A stretch of 64,000 nt of DNA from Grammothele lineata (GCA_002150815.3 NDFF03000387.1:124001-188000), one strand, 5' to 3'. Positions 46,003 through 60,900 are shown, numbered from the stretch's first letter. Program-made: numbers and translations. The notes: generated from the sequence alone by a model not told the origin.

Positions 46003-47633
46003 CACTGCCGCATGAAGTGAGTCATGCCCTGGAGGTTGAGGGGGACTAGCAGAGATAATCTATGTCAGTGCTCGCTCGGTTGATGCAAGTTCGAAACAAA
46101 ACGCACCGACAGGGACTCCGAACTGGTGCGCGGCCGCGCCGAAGTTGAGCTTAGAGACCTGCTTCGCTTGGCCAGGACCATTGAGCGCGAGGACATCGAC
46201 GGAGGTCGCGTTGGGCGCAAGCACGTAGAGGAAGCTAAAGGCAGAAGCCACGATCAGCAGGCGGCTGACGGAGAGAAGTGATCACGTACTCCTTGCCGTT
46301 CACCGTCGCGACGTCGGCGTCGATGGTGCTATCGGTCGCGCCGAGCGTGTAGGACTATAACACAACTAATTGTCAGCCGCGGTCGACGAGAGAAACACCG
46401 AGCGTGAAGATACATGCAGTAACGATCGACGCATTCAGGTTCTTGTCGACAGCGAGCTCAGTGACCTTGTTCTTCCCGACATCGATCAGGTAGTAGTTGC
46501 CCGTCTTCTGGCTGAACGTCGACCAGCAGTTCGCGCCTTGACCCGAAACGGGCACCGCAACGGACTTGTTCGCCCCAGACAGGTCGAGCACGAGCGCCCC
46601 CACCGCAGGGTCGGTCATCACGAACGCATTCTGCCCAGGGACCGGGGTGAACGAGAACGGCAGTCCGCCACCCGAGGGCGGCGGCATCATGGCGGGCTGC
46701 GCAGAGAGCGAGTGGTCCGCGGCGATGTCCCACATGGCGATGAAGCCGACCGAGGCGGGCGGCGCGCCCTTCACCGAGACGAGGAGCTTCGTCTCGTCGT
46801 TGTTGAATGTGATCTGGCTCGCGGTTCCCGGGGGACCAGTTGGGGGGTAGGTCTGGTTGAGCTGGAGGGAGCGGAGCGTGTTGGGGATTGCGGTTAGACC
46901 GAGCTTCTTGTCCACGTTGTAGCAGCTGTTACTGAGGTCAGAGAAGGTATTACATCATGCATGAGGATACGCACTTCACGCCAGCAACTGTACCGCCATT
47001 GAGAGCGCACAGAACTGTCCCAGCGCTGTTGAATACGACGGACATGGGGAACTCGCCCTCGGAGGAGACGGGGTCGCCGATCGCAGTGAGCTGGGAGGGC
47101 GTCTTGGGGTTGATAGCGAAGAGCGAAAGCGTGTTCGAGCCGGGCTAGAGGAGCGACATAAGCCACCACTATAGCGGACAGAGCAAGGCTGACGTACGTT
47201 CACTGTAGCCAGGACCTGACCATTCTGCGAGGCCATAATGCCGCTCTGACTGAACAGCCCGTCCGCGCCCGTGGAGTTTCCGTGAAGACCTCTTCCGCCC
47301 GTAGCGACAGCGCGGTCGGTGTTCTGCTCCAAAAGTGAGCGCTGGTGAAAGGGGCGAGAGGTGTTCCACATACCAGACTACCGTCCGAGTTGATTGTGGC
47401 AGACATGACCATGTTCTCGTCAGGGTTGTTCGTGATCCCTAATGAAACAATTCAGATAGTCGCACGAAGAGTAAGTCGAGAGAATACGCACAGTAGAGCG
47501 CTCCCTCCGCATTGGCGGGGGTGCTCTTGCACATCATCTTCGTCGTTCCAGCGTTGGACGTCCACATGGGAGTGGCAGACGCGACCGCGACCGCAGAGGA
47601 AACAGCAGCGAGGAAACCAGCGTTGAACTTCAT
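46003..47633 (-). CDS. Secreted beta-propeller protein (muconate-cyclase/lactonase-like)
   Basis: A predicted extracellular protein of the 7-bladed propeller type that is common in wood-decay basidiomycetes and is usually annotated as 3-carboxymuconate cyclase-like. From 47633 the signal peptide is MKFNAGFLAAVSSAVAVASA with cleavage near ASA-TP. Seven or eight exons give about 390 residues. Blade-like repeats are visible: ENMVMSATINSDGSL, SGIMASQNGQVLATVN, SNTLSLFAINPKTPSQL, EFPMSVVFNSAGTVLCALNG, ASQITFNNDETKLLVSVKG, SFTPVPGQNAFVMTDPAVGA, STFSQKTGNYYLIDVGKNKV and FLYVLAPNATSVDVLALNG. The last short exon (PLNLQGMTHFMRQ) ends at 46003. A TATAAG box (- strand sense, 47748-47753) lies about 115 bp upstream. 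The enzyme activity is uncertain; the fold is better supported than the reaction. Confidence 0.8.
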
Positions 47634-49624
47634 GACGTCTTTTCCAGAGAAGAAATGGATCTGAAAGTGGAGGATAGAAGAAGGGTGCGAGAGGGGGAAG
47701 AAGAAAGGCGGAAGGATGAGATGGAGGGACGTCGTTCAAGAGAGCCGACTTATACTCACCGTCTTAGCCCAAGCTATCTGGGGAAAGCGTGTGGCTGTAT
47801 GACCGAGGCGGATTCCGAGGAGTAAAGTACCCCTGGCTCATGAAGAGGAGCACCGCTTGCATCTCCGGGCGGTAATACATGATGGTGAGCCTACAAGACC
47901 CTGCCGCCGTTAGTCAGAGGTCGCCAGCGCAAAGCTTCCGGTCTCCAGATGATCTTGGTACCCGGCCAATTACAGACAACGCGGAGAGCCGCCCGCGATC
48001 AATTAAACGTCGTTACTTCGGGCGAGCGCGAGGCGAAGACGGGGGAAGGGAGCCTTCGTGTGGCCTGTGGGTGGTCGGCCGTCAAAATCGGAATCCAGGA
48101 AGAGAGGCACGAGGGGCGGCCGCATCGCGCCTCGCGCACGGCACGCCACGAGAAATGTCCGGTGAGCAAGCGGCTTGCTAAGGCGCGCCATAACCGACAC
48201 GAAGAAGGGTGGGCGCAGGGCGTCTGGCCGTGCTCGCTGACGCATCTGGGGAGGTTCGCCCGCGGCACCGCCACGGATGCTGACTGCACATTTTCCCCAT
48301 GGGAGGCTTCTGAAGCACCGCATTGGACGACGTTGCGATGTCGCTCGCGTGCCGGACAGATTGGTTGAGCCGAGAATAACACGGCGCGTTGACGGGCGTG
48401 GGGGCCCTTATGCAGCGTCGGTGCCTTCTTAGATGAACAACTGTCTTCACGACGCGGTCAGTGCTTGTGGCATCGAGCGTGGCGTAAAACAGGTGCTCAC
48501 CGAGGACTAGGAGAGTTCTGAATCTTGTGGTACGGCTGCAGCACCTGATGGGCCCCTGAACATAGAGTAAAGGACCCTTACGCGACTACCAACAGAGCGC
48601 GCCGAAGTCAAGGGTCCTGGGCGACTGAGTCAAGCTCGAATTGAGATATGGATAAGAATAACCCACCTCGGAGTTGCCGGGCATGCATCCTAATACATTG
48701 ATTGCCGCACTAACGGGGATGTTCTCGATGTTTTATGCCTTCTATCCTGGCTCGGCCCGTCTCCAACCACGCCCATAGGGCAGCGACACAAGTATGTTCG
48801 AGAGCAACTAGAGCGCATATAGTCAGTAAACATCCTCAAATGCGCAAGATCATAGGCTAAGAGAGGCGGAATCTGGAGAAAACCGGCATGACACACCGCC
48901 AGCGCAGCTTATGCCGGATGCACATGGCGGAAAGATGTTTTCCGGAGTGAAGGCTCAACGGAGTCCATGTGATATTTCAAAATGCGGGTGCATCCATACG
49001 TTCGTTTCATTGAACAACGATGAAGGAGCAGAAGGTAATAAGGTCCGAAGTCATAAACATTGGAACGAAAGGTGAGGATAGGAGCACAACCCGGTAGTCC
49101 GCACGCCGAGGTCTAGTCGGAATTGTTGAAGAAGAGAGTCAAAGACAGGCAGAGAACTCACGAGACCAACGCGTCATCCAATACCTCTCGTGAGGCATAC
49201 ATATCATCGCAAAACTCGTCGGATCCTGCTCGACCGAAGTGTACAAGAGCTGTCGGGAACCGCTTGAGTTTGGCAAACGATTTGAAGGGTCTATAATCGG
49301 CGTCTTCCTAGGTGATCACGAGAAAACGAGAAGCAAGATGTTCGTTCCAGTCATGATGAGACGACATAGGAGGCTTGGGGAATAGACGAGGCTGCCAGAG
49401 TGCGGGAGGATAAGAAAGGAAGACCGCAAGTCGCAGGCGACAGCAGCGAACGAGCGTCTAATCATTTAAACGGGGCGGCCAGAACTTACCTTTGCACGGA
49501 AAATTCAGACACAATCCGGGTAGCTTCGACAAGACACACGCAACAATGATCAAGAGATAGAATGGGATAAAACTACACTACTCATACAGAGATCAAGACA
49601 CTCTAACAGAATAGTATGGATAAA
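47634..49624. other. 2 kb intergenic region, no gene recognised
   Basis: It contains the promoter side of the propeller gene and the 3' flank of histone H3. No open frame with domain features or credible splicing was found. Confidence 0.4.
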
Positions 49625-50219
<595 letters not shown>

Positions 50220-50568
50220 TGCTAATGAGACGGATATGCGAGTGATGTGAAGACGGGGGGCGGCTGGATGGGCGCGAGGGACAGGAATGCACTTGGGGCG
50301 ATACGGGGCACCGCGGTCCGCGGCAAGGCACCTTTTGTCCTGTTCGTAGGCGCCGGTGCGCGTCGCGTCGAGCACTCACGTGATAGACGCGTTGCGTCTG
50401 TTGACAGAAATAAGGTTTGAGGCACGTGGATGCACCCCGCATATATAAGAGCCGCGCGCTGCAGCAGGACAGAGCCACCGTCGCACACTCGTCCCTGCCT
50501 CGCCAAGTCGCGTCTTATCGCCACCACCAAGTCTTTCGTACTCCTCACCAACAACCTCCTACTCAAAC
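50220..50568. promoter_or_regulatory. Shared divergent promoter of histone H3 and H4
   Basis: A 349-bp region between the two start codons. An ATATATAAG box at 50441-50449 lies about 120 bp before the H4 start. A GCACGTGG E-box-like element is at 50422-50429. Co-regulation is inferred from the arrangement. Confidence 0.6.
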
Positions 50569-51039
<471 letters not shown>

Positions 51040-54000
51040 ACGGCTTGTTTTCGGGATCTGTTTCGTTTTATTGTTGTATTGTATACTGTAATGTATTCCT
51101 CATCCTTATCTGAAATCCTCCTTGGAGGTCTTCTGAGACTCCTTCGAGATTTTGCTGGTGTGCTCGTAGTGACGGATAGTAAGGTGTTGTGGTCTTCCGT
51201 GCGAAATTTAAGCAAGCTAAGTGGTCCAATGGTGTGTTCTGCAGCTTTGGATTCTGGCATAGTGGGACATGTATGTGGAATGCCCTGGACTGTTCATTCC
51301 ATGAAATGATGTTTCAACTTACTGTGTGTCTACTGTAGTTATATACGTTCCAGTAGCGCACGAGCCTAGTGCTCTATCCGCCTTTGGCTTCGCTGCGGGT
51401 CCCTGTACACGAAAGACGGGGTAGAATGCACCTAATCGATTTTTCCAAAAGACGTATATGCGGAATACGGATCTTAGCCCTTCCATGTGCAGTGTATGGG
51501 GAACGTACTGGCGATCGGCTGACAGTGTGGTCATGGGTGGTAACACGTCTGAGGTGGTCCAATTTGTCGACATTCCTATGAGGACTACGACTGACATACC
51601 CCGCGGGGCAGGCAGATACGGAGGACCTTCTGGATCGAAACGAACAGGGATTGCAAACGCGCTGTTCATAGTCTAATACACACTGCAGAATAGGGCAGTC
51701 AAGGCCCATTCAGGATCGATGGAGGGTTTACGCAATGTACATGATATCGCAACGAATGGAGTACTCAATGATGGAAACCCACAGTGGGAGGTATTCAGCA
51801 GCCCTTCGTGAAGATGAATTTGAGTGTTTTCGCGGCGCCGCCCACCCGCCTCGACCATGTCAGCCTTCGAAGATCGCGATTCAGGCAAGCCTCCAGAGAC
51901 CGAGGTCGCAGGACTTCACGAACAACGAGATAGCAGACAGTGGTATATATGCATACATACACACATGTCGGGAAAGACTAGAAGCCACATCGAAAGGAGC
52001 GCTGTCGAAGAGAGATCCCTCTGGTTGGCGTACCCTGATCCGGACCCCGGCAAGACTCTGGCGAGTATATCGAGAGAAAGGGGCCAAGATCTGAGAGGTA
52101 TTCGAGACAGAATATAAACGCACAAAGGAAGGCCAAGGACTCCATGCACATTCAACGACGACCCACTCCAGCCGAGTCTTGTTTGCGGGTGTCTTCAGGC
52201 CGAGGCAGGGGACTTCTGAGAGAGGTGCAGGAAGTAAGGAAGGGGTAAGGAAGGGGTAGACGGCGGCGAGGAGGATATATAACTGTAGTTGCGGTCGTAG
52301 TCGTGGTCGTGGTCATGGTCATGGTTGTCTGCAAAGAGACGCGAGAGCCTGAGGGCCTGTGGCGCTCGCCCGGCGCTGGCCTCGCCGCCTCGTCGCAGAC
52401 TCGCAGTGACCCTCGACGCTCGCTTATCCACAGACCGTGAACAACGCCCAACAGATAGAGCCTCCGTTCTCCTGCCCCTACGAACCGCTTGCCTCGTATC
52501 TTTCTAGTGCCAACCTCCCTGCAAAGACGCGGTATTCGTCGCATTCGGCACCGTTCCGCCTTCAAGCCTCGAATCCCCTTCGGCGGCGCGTGCCAAGCCC
52601 TCGCAAACCGCGAGGAAGAGTTAGAATTACTCGCCTCAAAGTTCAAGGCTCGGAGAGGGCGCCATGACGGTCGACGACAGGCCGGACGGCGTCCGCGTCA
52701 ACACCCAATTTGACACCGGGACGGCAAGCCCATTAATATTGCGGCTTGCCGCTGCGCCAGGCCGTACCTTACTCCGGAGGTCACAGACGTACACACGTGT
52801 CCATAGCCGGGCGTGAACTGCAAGCGGATGTGGCATACGAAGTGCACAGGCCCGTGGTTAGTTTTTTCCGAGTCTCGTCGTCAGATTTTCATTGTGCTCA
52901 CCGTCTGTTTGCCACCTGTAGTCCCAAACAGGCCTTGAACCGCGTGCTTCTCGTCGCTAGGCGGGCCCGGGGCCGGCCATTTGTGCACCAAGTTCACGTG
53001 TTGTTCCAGTGGTTGTGATATAAGGAGCTCATCAACTGCTTGTCAATGGACACAATACAAACTATCGATAATGTACTGCCGCATAGTGACCCCATGCTAA
53101 CGTTGTTCAAGCCGGAACGTAAGTACGTTCGAGATTGAGCGACGTATCAACTTACTCACCGAAAACCCGTGAAAAGCACTGCGCATGCGCGCCTTGTCCC
53201 ACTGCCAGTAGCCGTGCTAGCTACGTTCAAGAATGTATTCCATTGGCAGGCCAGACAACTTTTTCTAGGGCTCAGGGACGGTCGATGGCGGACGGCTGGG
53301 TGACTCACCTTCGCGCGCGTGCCTCACCAGAAGGCTATTAGGCTGGCTACCGACAACCACCTCGCCGCTTCTAAACCACATATTTGACCCGACTTCCCGC
53401 CGATGAGGACCTGGGCGCCGACTCGCCGGGAGCGTAGACACGGATATGGGGCTTGCAACATCCTGCGAAGGGCCTCAGAACTTGGGGTGCACAGTGTCAA
53501 ATATCAGGTTATGGGTAAGTATCGCTCTGCGCCGCGTAGGAAGACCTGGTCCGTACTCACCGTAAGAAGGCCTGGGTGCCCAGAATGCCCACAGGCCGGT
53601 GCAGCAGGCTATATGCGCCCATGCTGAGGGCTAGTGGTCACCCACTTTACCGCCCTCCGTGCGTCGATATCACCCTTTGCGTGTGACGCTGCGAGACCGT
53701 GCCTTGCGCCCCCTCATCGGTACGCTATCGCGTAGGTCATGCGCCGGGTTGGAAATATACCCCACCAAGGCCTGGGCGTCGTCGCGAAGGTTCTGGGGGG
53801 CGCGGACGACGAGTCATCGTGGGCCCGAGGCGGAGGGAGGGTACAACATGGACGATCCGAGTAGCTGGCGCGGGCGGTCTGCGACGGGTTGCGGCGTCTC
53901 CTCTCACTACACACAGTGCACACTCTTTCTCGCGCCCTCTGATATTCAGCATACTCATCGTCTATCCTCTCGGAATACCTGGACGACAACGCCGGAAGCG

Positions 54001-55186
54001 CAAGGACGGGCGAACGTCGCGGTCAGAAAGCTCAGGACGTGCGAGGGGTCGCTGTGGCGGGGGTTAGTCGCATCATCCCGAGTCGTCTTCCAGGTGGCCC
54101 GCAACGTGTTACGAGGTCATCACGTTTTTCCTGAAGCGTTGTTGGAGATTTTTACCGGCGGAGAGATGGGACCTCGCACAGGTTCGTTTGGGGATATCTC
54201 AAGTCCAAGACTCGCCGACCTTCCTCCACTGTGGAGACATCACACCCACCAGCCCTCCCCTCCTCCCTCATGTCCTCCTCTGTTAAGCTCCGGCGTCCCC
54301 GCCGATACCCCAAGACTTGTCCAGACTCCCTGCCCTTCCCAAACTCCTCCCGAACCGCTCCCATGACGTCCACGCGGCCGTCCGCCCCGCCTCCCTGCAG
54401 GACCATTGGGCCGTCTCAGCCCCCGCCGCTACATCTTGAGCTAGAGTCTACCCAACCACCAGGCCCCTGTCCTCCACAAACTGTCTCCTTCCCCACGCCA
54501 GCCTTGGCTCGAAGATCCCGCATTTGAACCGCAGAGTTCGGGGGGACAACCCGCATCCACTCAGGCTCCTCTTCCTCCCCTCCGGCGGCGATGCCACGGC
54601 CCTCATGTGCTCGCCCATCGCGCTTTCACCAATCACCACCCTCGGCCGCACTCGCACTCTTACCCCATCGCTACCCCAGATTTCCGTTCGGCGAGGTCCT
54701 GACGACAGCGCGTCGTGCCTGACGCCATCTCTCCGGGAGTCTCGCAAGAGTTCTCTCGGATACAGTCAATTGCTTACCCCAATCGACCCCTCGCCTCCGC
54801 CGTATTGAACCCTGTGTCCGCCCGCTATCCCCGGTGCAGCCGCGACCGCCCTGGACCGCCCTGAAGCCCCGCATGGGCCTACTTCGCTTTTTTTGCTGGC
54901 CCCGGGACGGCTTGGTCGGTAGCCAAGAGCTATACTTTACGGCCGTTCGTTGTCCCTGTTACCTACCGACGAACCCCATCGCCTCGAGTTTTCTGACCCG
55001 CGGCTGGGAATGTCGCATCGATAGGGCCGGTGCGCGGAGAACATCCCCGCCTCTCGCTTTAGGACGAGCAAGAATGACAGTCATATTGCGTCCAGAGAAT
55101 AAGAACAGTACAACTTGAATGTGAAATATACAGAACGTCCTACCCGCCAGGCCCTCAGGGGTACACAGCAGAACGTCACATGTCCT
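51040..55186. other. 4.1 kb gap with no supported gene
   Basis: Between histone H4 and the 3' end of Nup85. Frames are present, for example a 235-codon + frame at 53659-54366 and a 116-codon - frame at 51319-51669, but neither shows a family motif, repeats or a believable exon chain. GC content changes abruptly along the stretch and the frames overlap on opposite strands. Possibly decayed genes or repeats. Confidence 0.35.
52285..52329. repeat. Imperfect hexanucleotide repeat (GGTCRT)n
   Basis: A short run of units like GGTCGT, AGTCGT, GGTCGT, GGTCAT, GGTCAT inside the H4-Nup85 gap. A simple-sequence tract; no function implied. Confidence 0.6.
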
Positions 55187-57973
55187 TCAATAACTCCTCC
55201 CGCTCGTCCTTCCCCCAACGTCAATCGCCCCACAGCGCGCATAATACCTCGCCAAAGCGAGCCGCACTACCTGCAGCCTCTGCAGCGCGACCTTCTCGCT
55301 GCCCCCCAACACCCTCGCGAGCACCCCCAGGTAGTCCTCCGCGGCGCCCTGCGCGACGCGCGCGTGCACGTCCTCGAGGCGCTGCAGGAGCAAGCACGCG
55401 TCCGAGGGGCTGAACAGCAGCAGCCGCTCGTCTTGCAGGAGCGGCAGTGCGTCTGCGAGCACGGCGGCCCACCACGAGCGCGGGGCAAGCGCGTCCTTGA
55501 AGAGGGCGACGGCGTCCGAGGCGGCTGCGGCGAGGTCGCCTGTCGCGCGTCGTCGGTGGAACTCGGCGAAGCGGACGGCGAATTGGAGGCGGTGCGCGAA
55601 CACGCCTGGGGGTGCGCTTCCGGAGGTGTTGGAAGTGTCGAGGCGGAGGTTGTGGAGGGAGGGCGCGATGTGCGCGACGAGTTGTGCGAACTTGCTCGGG
55701 CCTGCCAGTGTGGCGGCGGTTGGGCGGCGTGGACATTGTCGTCATCGTGTTGATACCGTGGATAGTTCAGTCGTATTACAGAGTGAAGCGAGTATGGCAG
55801 GATGGTGCTCCGTTAGCGGCGGGAGTGTGGAGATCACGACACGATAGGACGTACCTTGCACGATGTACTCCTCCAGGATTAGGTTCACTACGCGCCCGAG
55901 GCCGGGCCAATCTTCCGCGGATGTGTAGTATGATACCGCAAGGCCGTATTGCTTCTTTTGTATGAATGTCTGCGCTGCTATCTGATCTGCTGTTAGTGAC
56001 AGTCGTGGGCCCATCCAGGTAAAAACTGGAAACCGGTCGATACGCACCCTGCAAACCGTCCGCCGGACCTCCTCGCGCTTGTACTCGAAACACGCCTCGT
56101 TCACGCTCTTGATCACCCCTGCAAGCTGCCCGCTGAGGATGCGCGCTGAATCCTCGTCGGCCGGGTCATCGGTAACGTTCTCTAAGCGTAGGGGAACCCG
56201 GAGGAGCACCTCGTCTCCCATCGCCTGTCCGGCATTTCCGCAAGAGTACATGTAGTCGATAGCGATCCTCCACAGGCCTGGGTCCGATTGAAGGTATTCC
56301 GCGTATGTGAGGAGATAGTGCTGGCGCACTGAGACGTCCGAGCTACAAGCGTCCGTTAGCGTAAGTCAGTCGCATTTCAGAGGGAACGACGTACTCGTCC
56401 GTCTCGGAATCAATGAGATCGATAGGCTCCATCAAGTCCGCGAGATGTGTGGCCAGCCAAACGTCGAGCTGCTCCGCAGCGTCAAGCGCCTCTGCGGGTT
56501 TCCCGAGGAAGAGCGCCGCGTACACCGCGTCCTCCTTGTCTGTCGGGTCCGGTGGCATCTCGTCCAGGATCTGCGCCACGATTTCTCTATACGAACCCCC
56601 ACGAACAATGACGTCGCGTCAGCGTTGATATCACGCTAGAGAGGGGGACGACTCACGGCAGGTCCTGCCTCCGCAAGCGCGTATCGACGAAGATACCCCA
56701 CGCGGCGCAGACCTCCTTCCAATCCGCGCCGAGCTCCGCGCAGACCTTCTTCACGACGTCAGCGCGCCCCTCGAGCACGCCGACGATGTCGCTGAACCGG
56801 TCCCACCAGTTCTCGAAGCCGTCGTCGCGCTCGCTCTCGGGCACGCGGTCGAGCTCGATCCGGAGCGTTTTCACTTTGTCGCGCCACCGCCGGGATGCGA
56901 CTGCGAAGTCGCGCTCCGCGGAGAATTGGTGCAGGCGTGGGTGGTTGGTGAGCAGTGGGGATAGCTGCTGTGCGAGGGATTGGAGGTATGCTGATGGGTG
57001 CTTGTTGAGGACGTCGAGGAAGAATGCGGACGCTTTTGAGAGTCCACGCAAAGATGTCCTGGGGACAGGCGACTTGAGAATAGTGAATCACCGAAGAAGG
57101 GGTTGCGTACCTAGTGAGATATGGCCAGAATCCGGGATCTTCCCATGGGCGTTCCTGACTGCTGAGGTCGTCGCCTTCTTGGGTGGAGGGTTCGATGAAG
57201 TGGGTGTTGAGCCACTCCATTAGCTCGTCTCCGATAGGTACATCTTCGAAGCCAGGTTCAGGAAGGTAGAGCAATACGAATGCGGAGAAGCAGGTGTACA
57301 GCTTCCTATAGTGGTCGGCTTCAAATTGAAGAGGTTCTGTACGAGTTGCGATCTGTGGAAATATGTCAAAAACCGGATGATAGAATACACTACATCAGGG
57401 CGTACCGAAGCATGCATACAGCACTCTTTACAGAAGTTCACGTAGTCGTTGCCCAGCTTATTCAACACAGCTGATGCCTCCTCGCTCTGGCCTCTGAGGG
57501 AGAGTGATTTGAGGGAACCTCCCGGGAATGTACTAGCATAAGTACTCACATCTCGACCTTCTTAGCACGAATGTCCTTCAGAAAGTTTTGAACCGCGGCG
57601 AAGATGATGAGTGTGTCTGTGACAAACTGACACGCACTCGTCGGCATATGCACAACAGAAATCGTCGATAGAACTTACCACTCTTCGCTCGGAACGTGGA
57701 GGCTCGTGCATATTTGTCAAATAGATCTGTTGGCTTCTGCTCTGGCTAGAGCCCGTCCGAGACGACTGAGGGTCGCTCTGAGCCCATAGGTCAACAGAAT
57801 TCCTCGCGCGAGAATGAATATGTACTTACATTCGGTGCCACATAAACCGCAACCGAGTTATCCCTCGCAGACGTCGCTAGCGACAGAGTCCTCCCCGACT
57901 TCCTGAACTCCTCCGCCGCGCCTTGTTCGAAAAGTGGGGGCACCAGATGGCCTATTGGTTTTGACGCGGACAT
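55187..57973 (-). CDS. NUP85: Nucleoporin Nup85 (Y-complex scaffold)
   Basis: A structural component of the Nup84/Nup107-160 subcomplex of the nuclear pore. From 57973 the start MSASKPIGHLVPPLFEQGAA leads into SLATSARDNSVAVYVAPN, the short blade-like N-terminal segment that inserts into Seh1. The rest is alpha-helical: FPGGSLKSLSLRGQ, a segment with LMEWLNTHFIEPSTQEG and PWEDPGFWPYLTR, SKASAFFLDVLNKHPSAYLQ, WWDRFSDIVGVLEGRADV, AALFLGKPAEALDAAEQLDV, and the conserved YLQSDPGLWRIAIDYMYSCG near 56240-56300. Then IAAQTFIQKKQYGLAVSYYT and, at the C-terminus, LQFAVRFAEFHRR through LQVVRLALARYYARCGAI. Roughly ten exons and 750 residues, consistent with family size. The last exon is strikingly GC-rich, which creates long opposite-strand frames that are not genes. 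Confidence 0.85.
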
Positions 57974-60900
57974 GGCGACGCGGTATGTCTTGTGGTTATG
58001 GTTTTCACGGATCGCGTAGTCAGAAGAGGTCACAGTAGTAGGCGCAGTGCGCACGGTGGTAAAGTGGGGGAGGAGGTGAAACGAGGCGCGTCGCGTCGAG
58101 TCCGCGCGCGACCACCCGCGTCTCCGGTCGCATCTCATTTGACGCCCGTATGCTGGCTTGTCTTCCGCCACCAACCTACCACGTTCTCTTGCGCCGAGTT
58201 GTGGGGCCAGGGACGCTCTCCCACCCTCAAGATTATCCGACATACGCGAGACCGTAGTCATCATGACGTTTGTGCACCCATAACTGCTGCTCACAGGCTC
58301 AATTAAACCCACCTGTTGGACTCGGATGACGGCACCCATGAGGCATAACATCCGTCTGCATCTTCTGGCCCCACATATGTATGCGAAGACACAAGGTGGT
58401 GGATTTCTAGTTTCTCAGGCCAAACAGAAGTCTTCGAGCCTCCCAGCCATTTACCCGCTGACCACATGTCGAAATTGTATCCCGCCAGTGTTCTCTATCC
58501 CCGGGTGCTCTCCAACCCCACGTCCTTTTTCCTCGCACACCGAGCAAACTGACCTAAGGCGACTCATGATCAAGTGGTGCTCTTCCGTCTGACTGCGCGA
58601 TGTACTCGGTGAGTGTTGCAGTCTTGGCCACCGTGGCCTCCAACACTCACGTGCCGATGCAGTCGTTATCGCAGTCGTGCGGCTCGTTCTTGTGCGTCCT
58701 GCTCAGCCTGCAGCGCGGACGGAGACAATCGACCTGTCAGAATTCCCATCAGCTCTCGTTGTGAACAACACGGAGCACAGCCAGGCCTTTTGACGGTCTG
58801 TGTTTTCTCGCCAACCGCATGCCCATTCTTTATAGGTAACGAAACTAAAGCACATACTAGCCAGCAAGCGGGTGGGCGCAAAGACTCGGAGACGCGAGGA
58901 GCAGATGGGGGTCGCTGTCTTGCGCGGATCCTCATTGCTCGTATTTATGTGTCGCGCTCTGTTTGCCAAACCGCTCAGGGTCCAGGATGTCATCGGCGGA
59001 TACAGTTTCGGAAACCATCTTCTCGGAGACCTCGTCGCACAGCTATGGGGGCGCGATCTCTATCGTATGTGCAATGTGGCGGGGCCCCATGACTTTCACT
59101 TTAGGTGATTCTCTCGGGGGATTTTTAGATTGCGACGAATGCGGAATCTGTTTTAACATTCCGGGCACACTTGCGGGCTTGGAGCGGGATTACAGCCCTG
59201 GAAGACCGGTCTGCCGCGTTGCCGCAGGTACGTCTTGCCCTTCCGCTTCGTCTCTGCTTGGTCATCGTTGACCAACACGGCGGTCTTCCTAGTAGGTTCT
59301 AACCATGCCTTTTTAATGGGACAAGGTTGTACCAGAATAATCGCGCCGGTATGTTCATTGAGCTGGCCACAGATGTCGGTGGCATCTGTTCAAAATTCTC
59401 CGGTATCTCAACGTCCCATTAAGGATAATGCTACAGCAGATTGGCCGAAAATGTTGCTCCAGTCACAAATACTGCTCCAGGTGCGGTCCGATATTCCCAT
59501 GCAGAGGCGTTTGAAGACAACGAGCGAGATGCCACTCTTCCGCGGAGTCTGAACAATCTGACATGACGCCGTCATGAAGGCAGCCAAGAATAGGTGTGCA
59601 CGTCATCGGAGTACCCAAGAGCTGATCCAGGCCTGCTTGGCACCGGACTTGTGGTCGAGACTCGGGACTCATAGGGTATGTGTTAACTGTAGGGCCCATT
59701 GCTTCCGCGTATTCACAAACTCAAGGTTCATTTTGCACAGCGTTAAGCTCAAGCACAACTCACGATCCGTGAGCAGGATGCGCTCAATCAGTGACTGCTC
59801 CTTTAAGACCCGAGTGCTCCGTTCGGAAGGCATCGGGTCAGCACTGAGGGCATGTGGGCGTCACTCCTCTCGTCTAGCCACAGAGCAACACCTATGGTAC
59901 GTCAGGGCTTACCTCGGTGCCACGTTCTCGGCGCAGTGGCGGACACAGTTTGGGCCCCGATCGATATCCTCAGATCCCGCCGGTTTCTAGAACGAGTTCC
60001 TGCGGGGAGCTGTTGGAGTGCGTGGTCGCGTGGTCGTTGCAGTTGACGCATATCAATGGGTTGTACAGACTATAGAAACAGGCCGATAATTACGTCGTAA
60101 AACGAAGTTGGTTCAAACGCTAAGCAGCGCAGGACAGTATGACATGTCGTAGGTACGCTGCACGTATTCGAGCTTCATACAGTCGCCATGTAAATAATCT
60201 CTTCAAGTTGCGCCTAGAGGTCAGCTAACGCTTGTCAGCCTGCTGTGCTATCGGGAGATATTTTCGTGAGCTCTTCCACCGAGCGTGAGCGAATATCACC
60301 TAGTGCTTGAGACATACACAACCGCTCACCCTACAAATGCCAGTTATGTTAATTAGTCTCCGGGCGATTAGTTAGAAAAAGGCTGGAATATGCCTGCTGC
60401 CGTGCGGACTCGGAGAAGGCTCACTTCCGGGATCGAGTGCAAACTGATGGTGTGTCCGACCGGGAGCCCCTCAATGAGATCGTCGAGTAATAGTGTGCCA
60501 GGCACCTCGACTCAGAATAGAAACAATACCGACGTCGACGTGCCTTACTGCTCAACAGGGCGCGCATTCCCGTTCAGTCGAGGACGAAGATCCCGGCCCG
60601 GTATTCTATGTGTCAAAGACGATGACCAAGGCAGGTAACGCTCAGGTTAGGGTTGCTTACGCGCTCGGGCGCTTATTGCGAAGCCATAACGTGGCCGAGT
60701 CTGGAGCAAAATCCAGATAAAAACTTTATCTCAAGTTCTAACATACACCTTAGCCCGACCTTACGCCAAACACATTCATGCGATGTAGGCGGGGACGGTC
60801 CCGCCGGTCCCCCGTTCATCATCAATATCTTCGCTGCCGCTGTCGCCTGCGATCATCAATTTCACGCCTTTGGCGGCCGGTTTTTGCCCAAGTCTTCCAG

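Noticed and set aside
52900..53000. Possible tRNA on the - strand near a GGTTCAAGG B-box-like sequence
   Set aside because: No acceptor or anticodon stem can be formed around it.
53659..54366. 235-codon + strand frame in the H4-Nup85 gap
   Set aside because: No recognisable domain, low-complexity end and no exon partners; overlapping frames of similar quality exist on the other strand.
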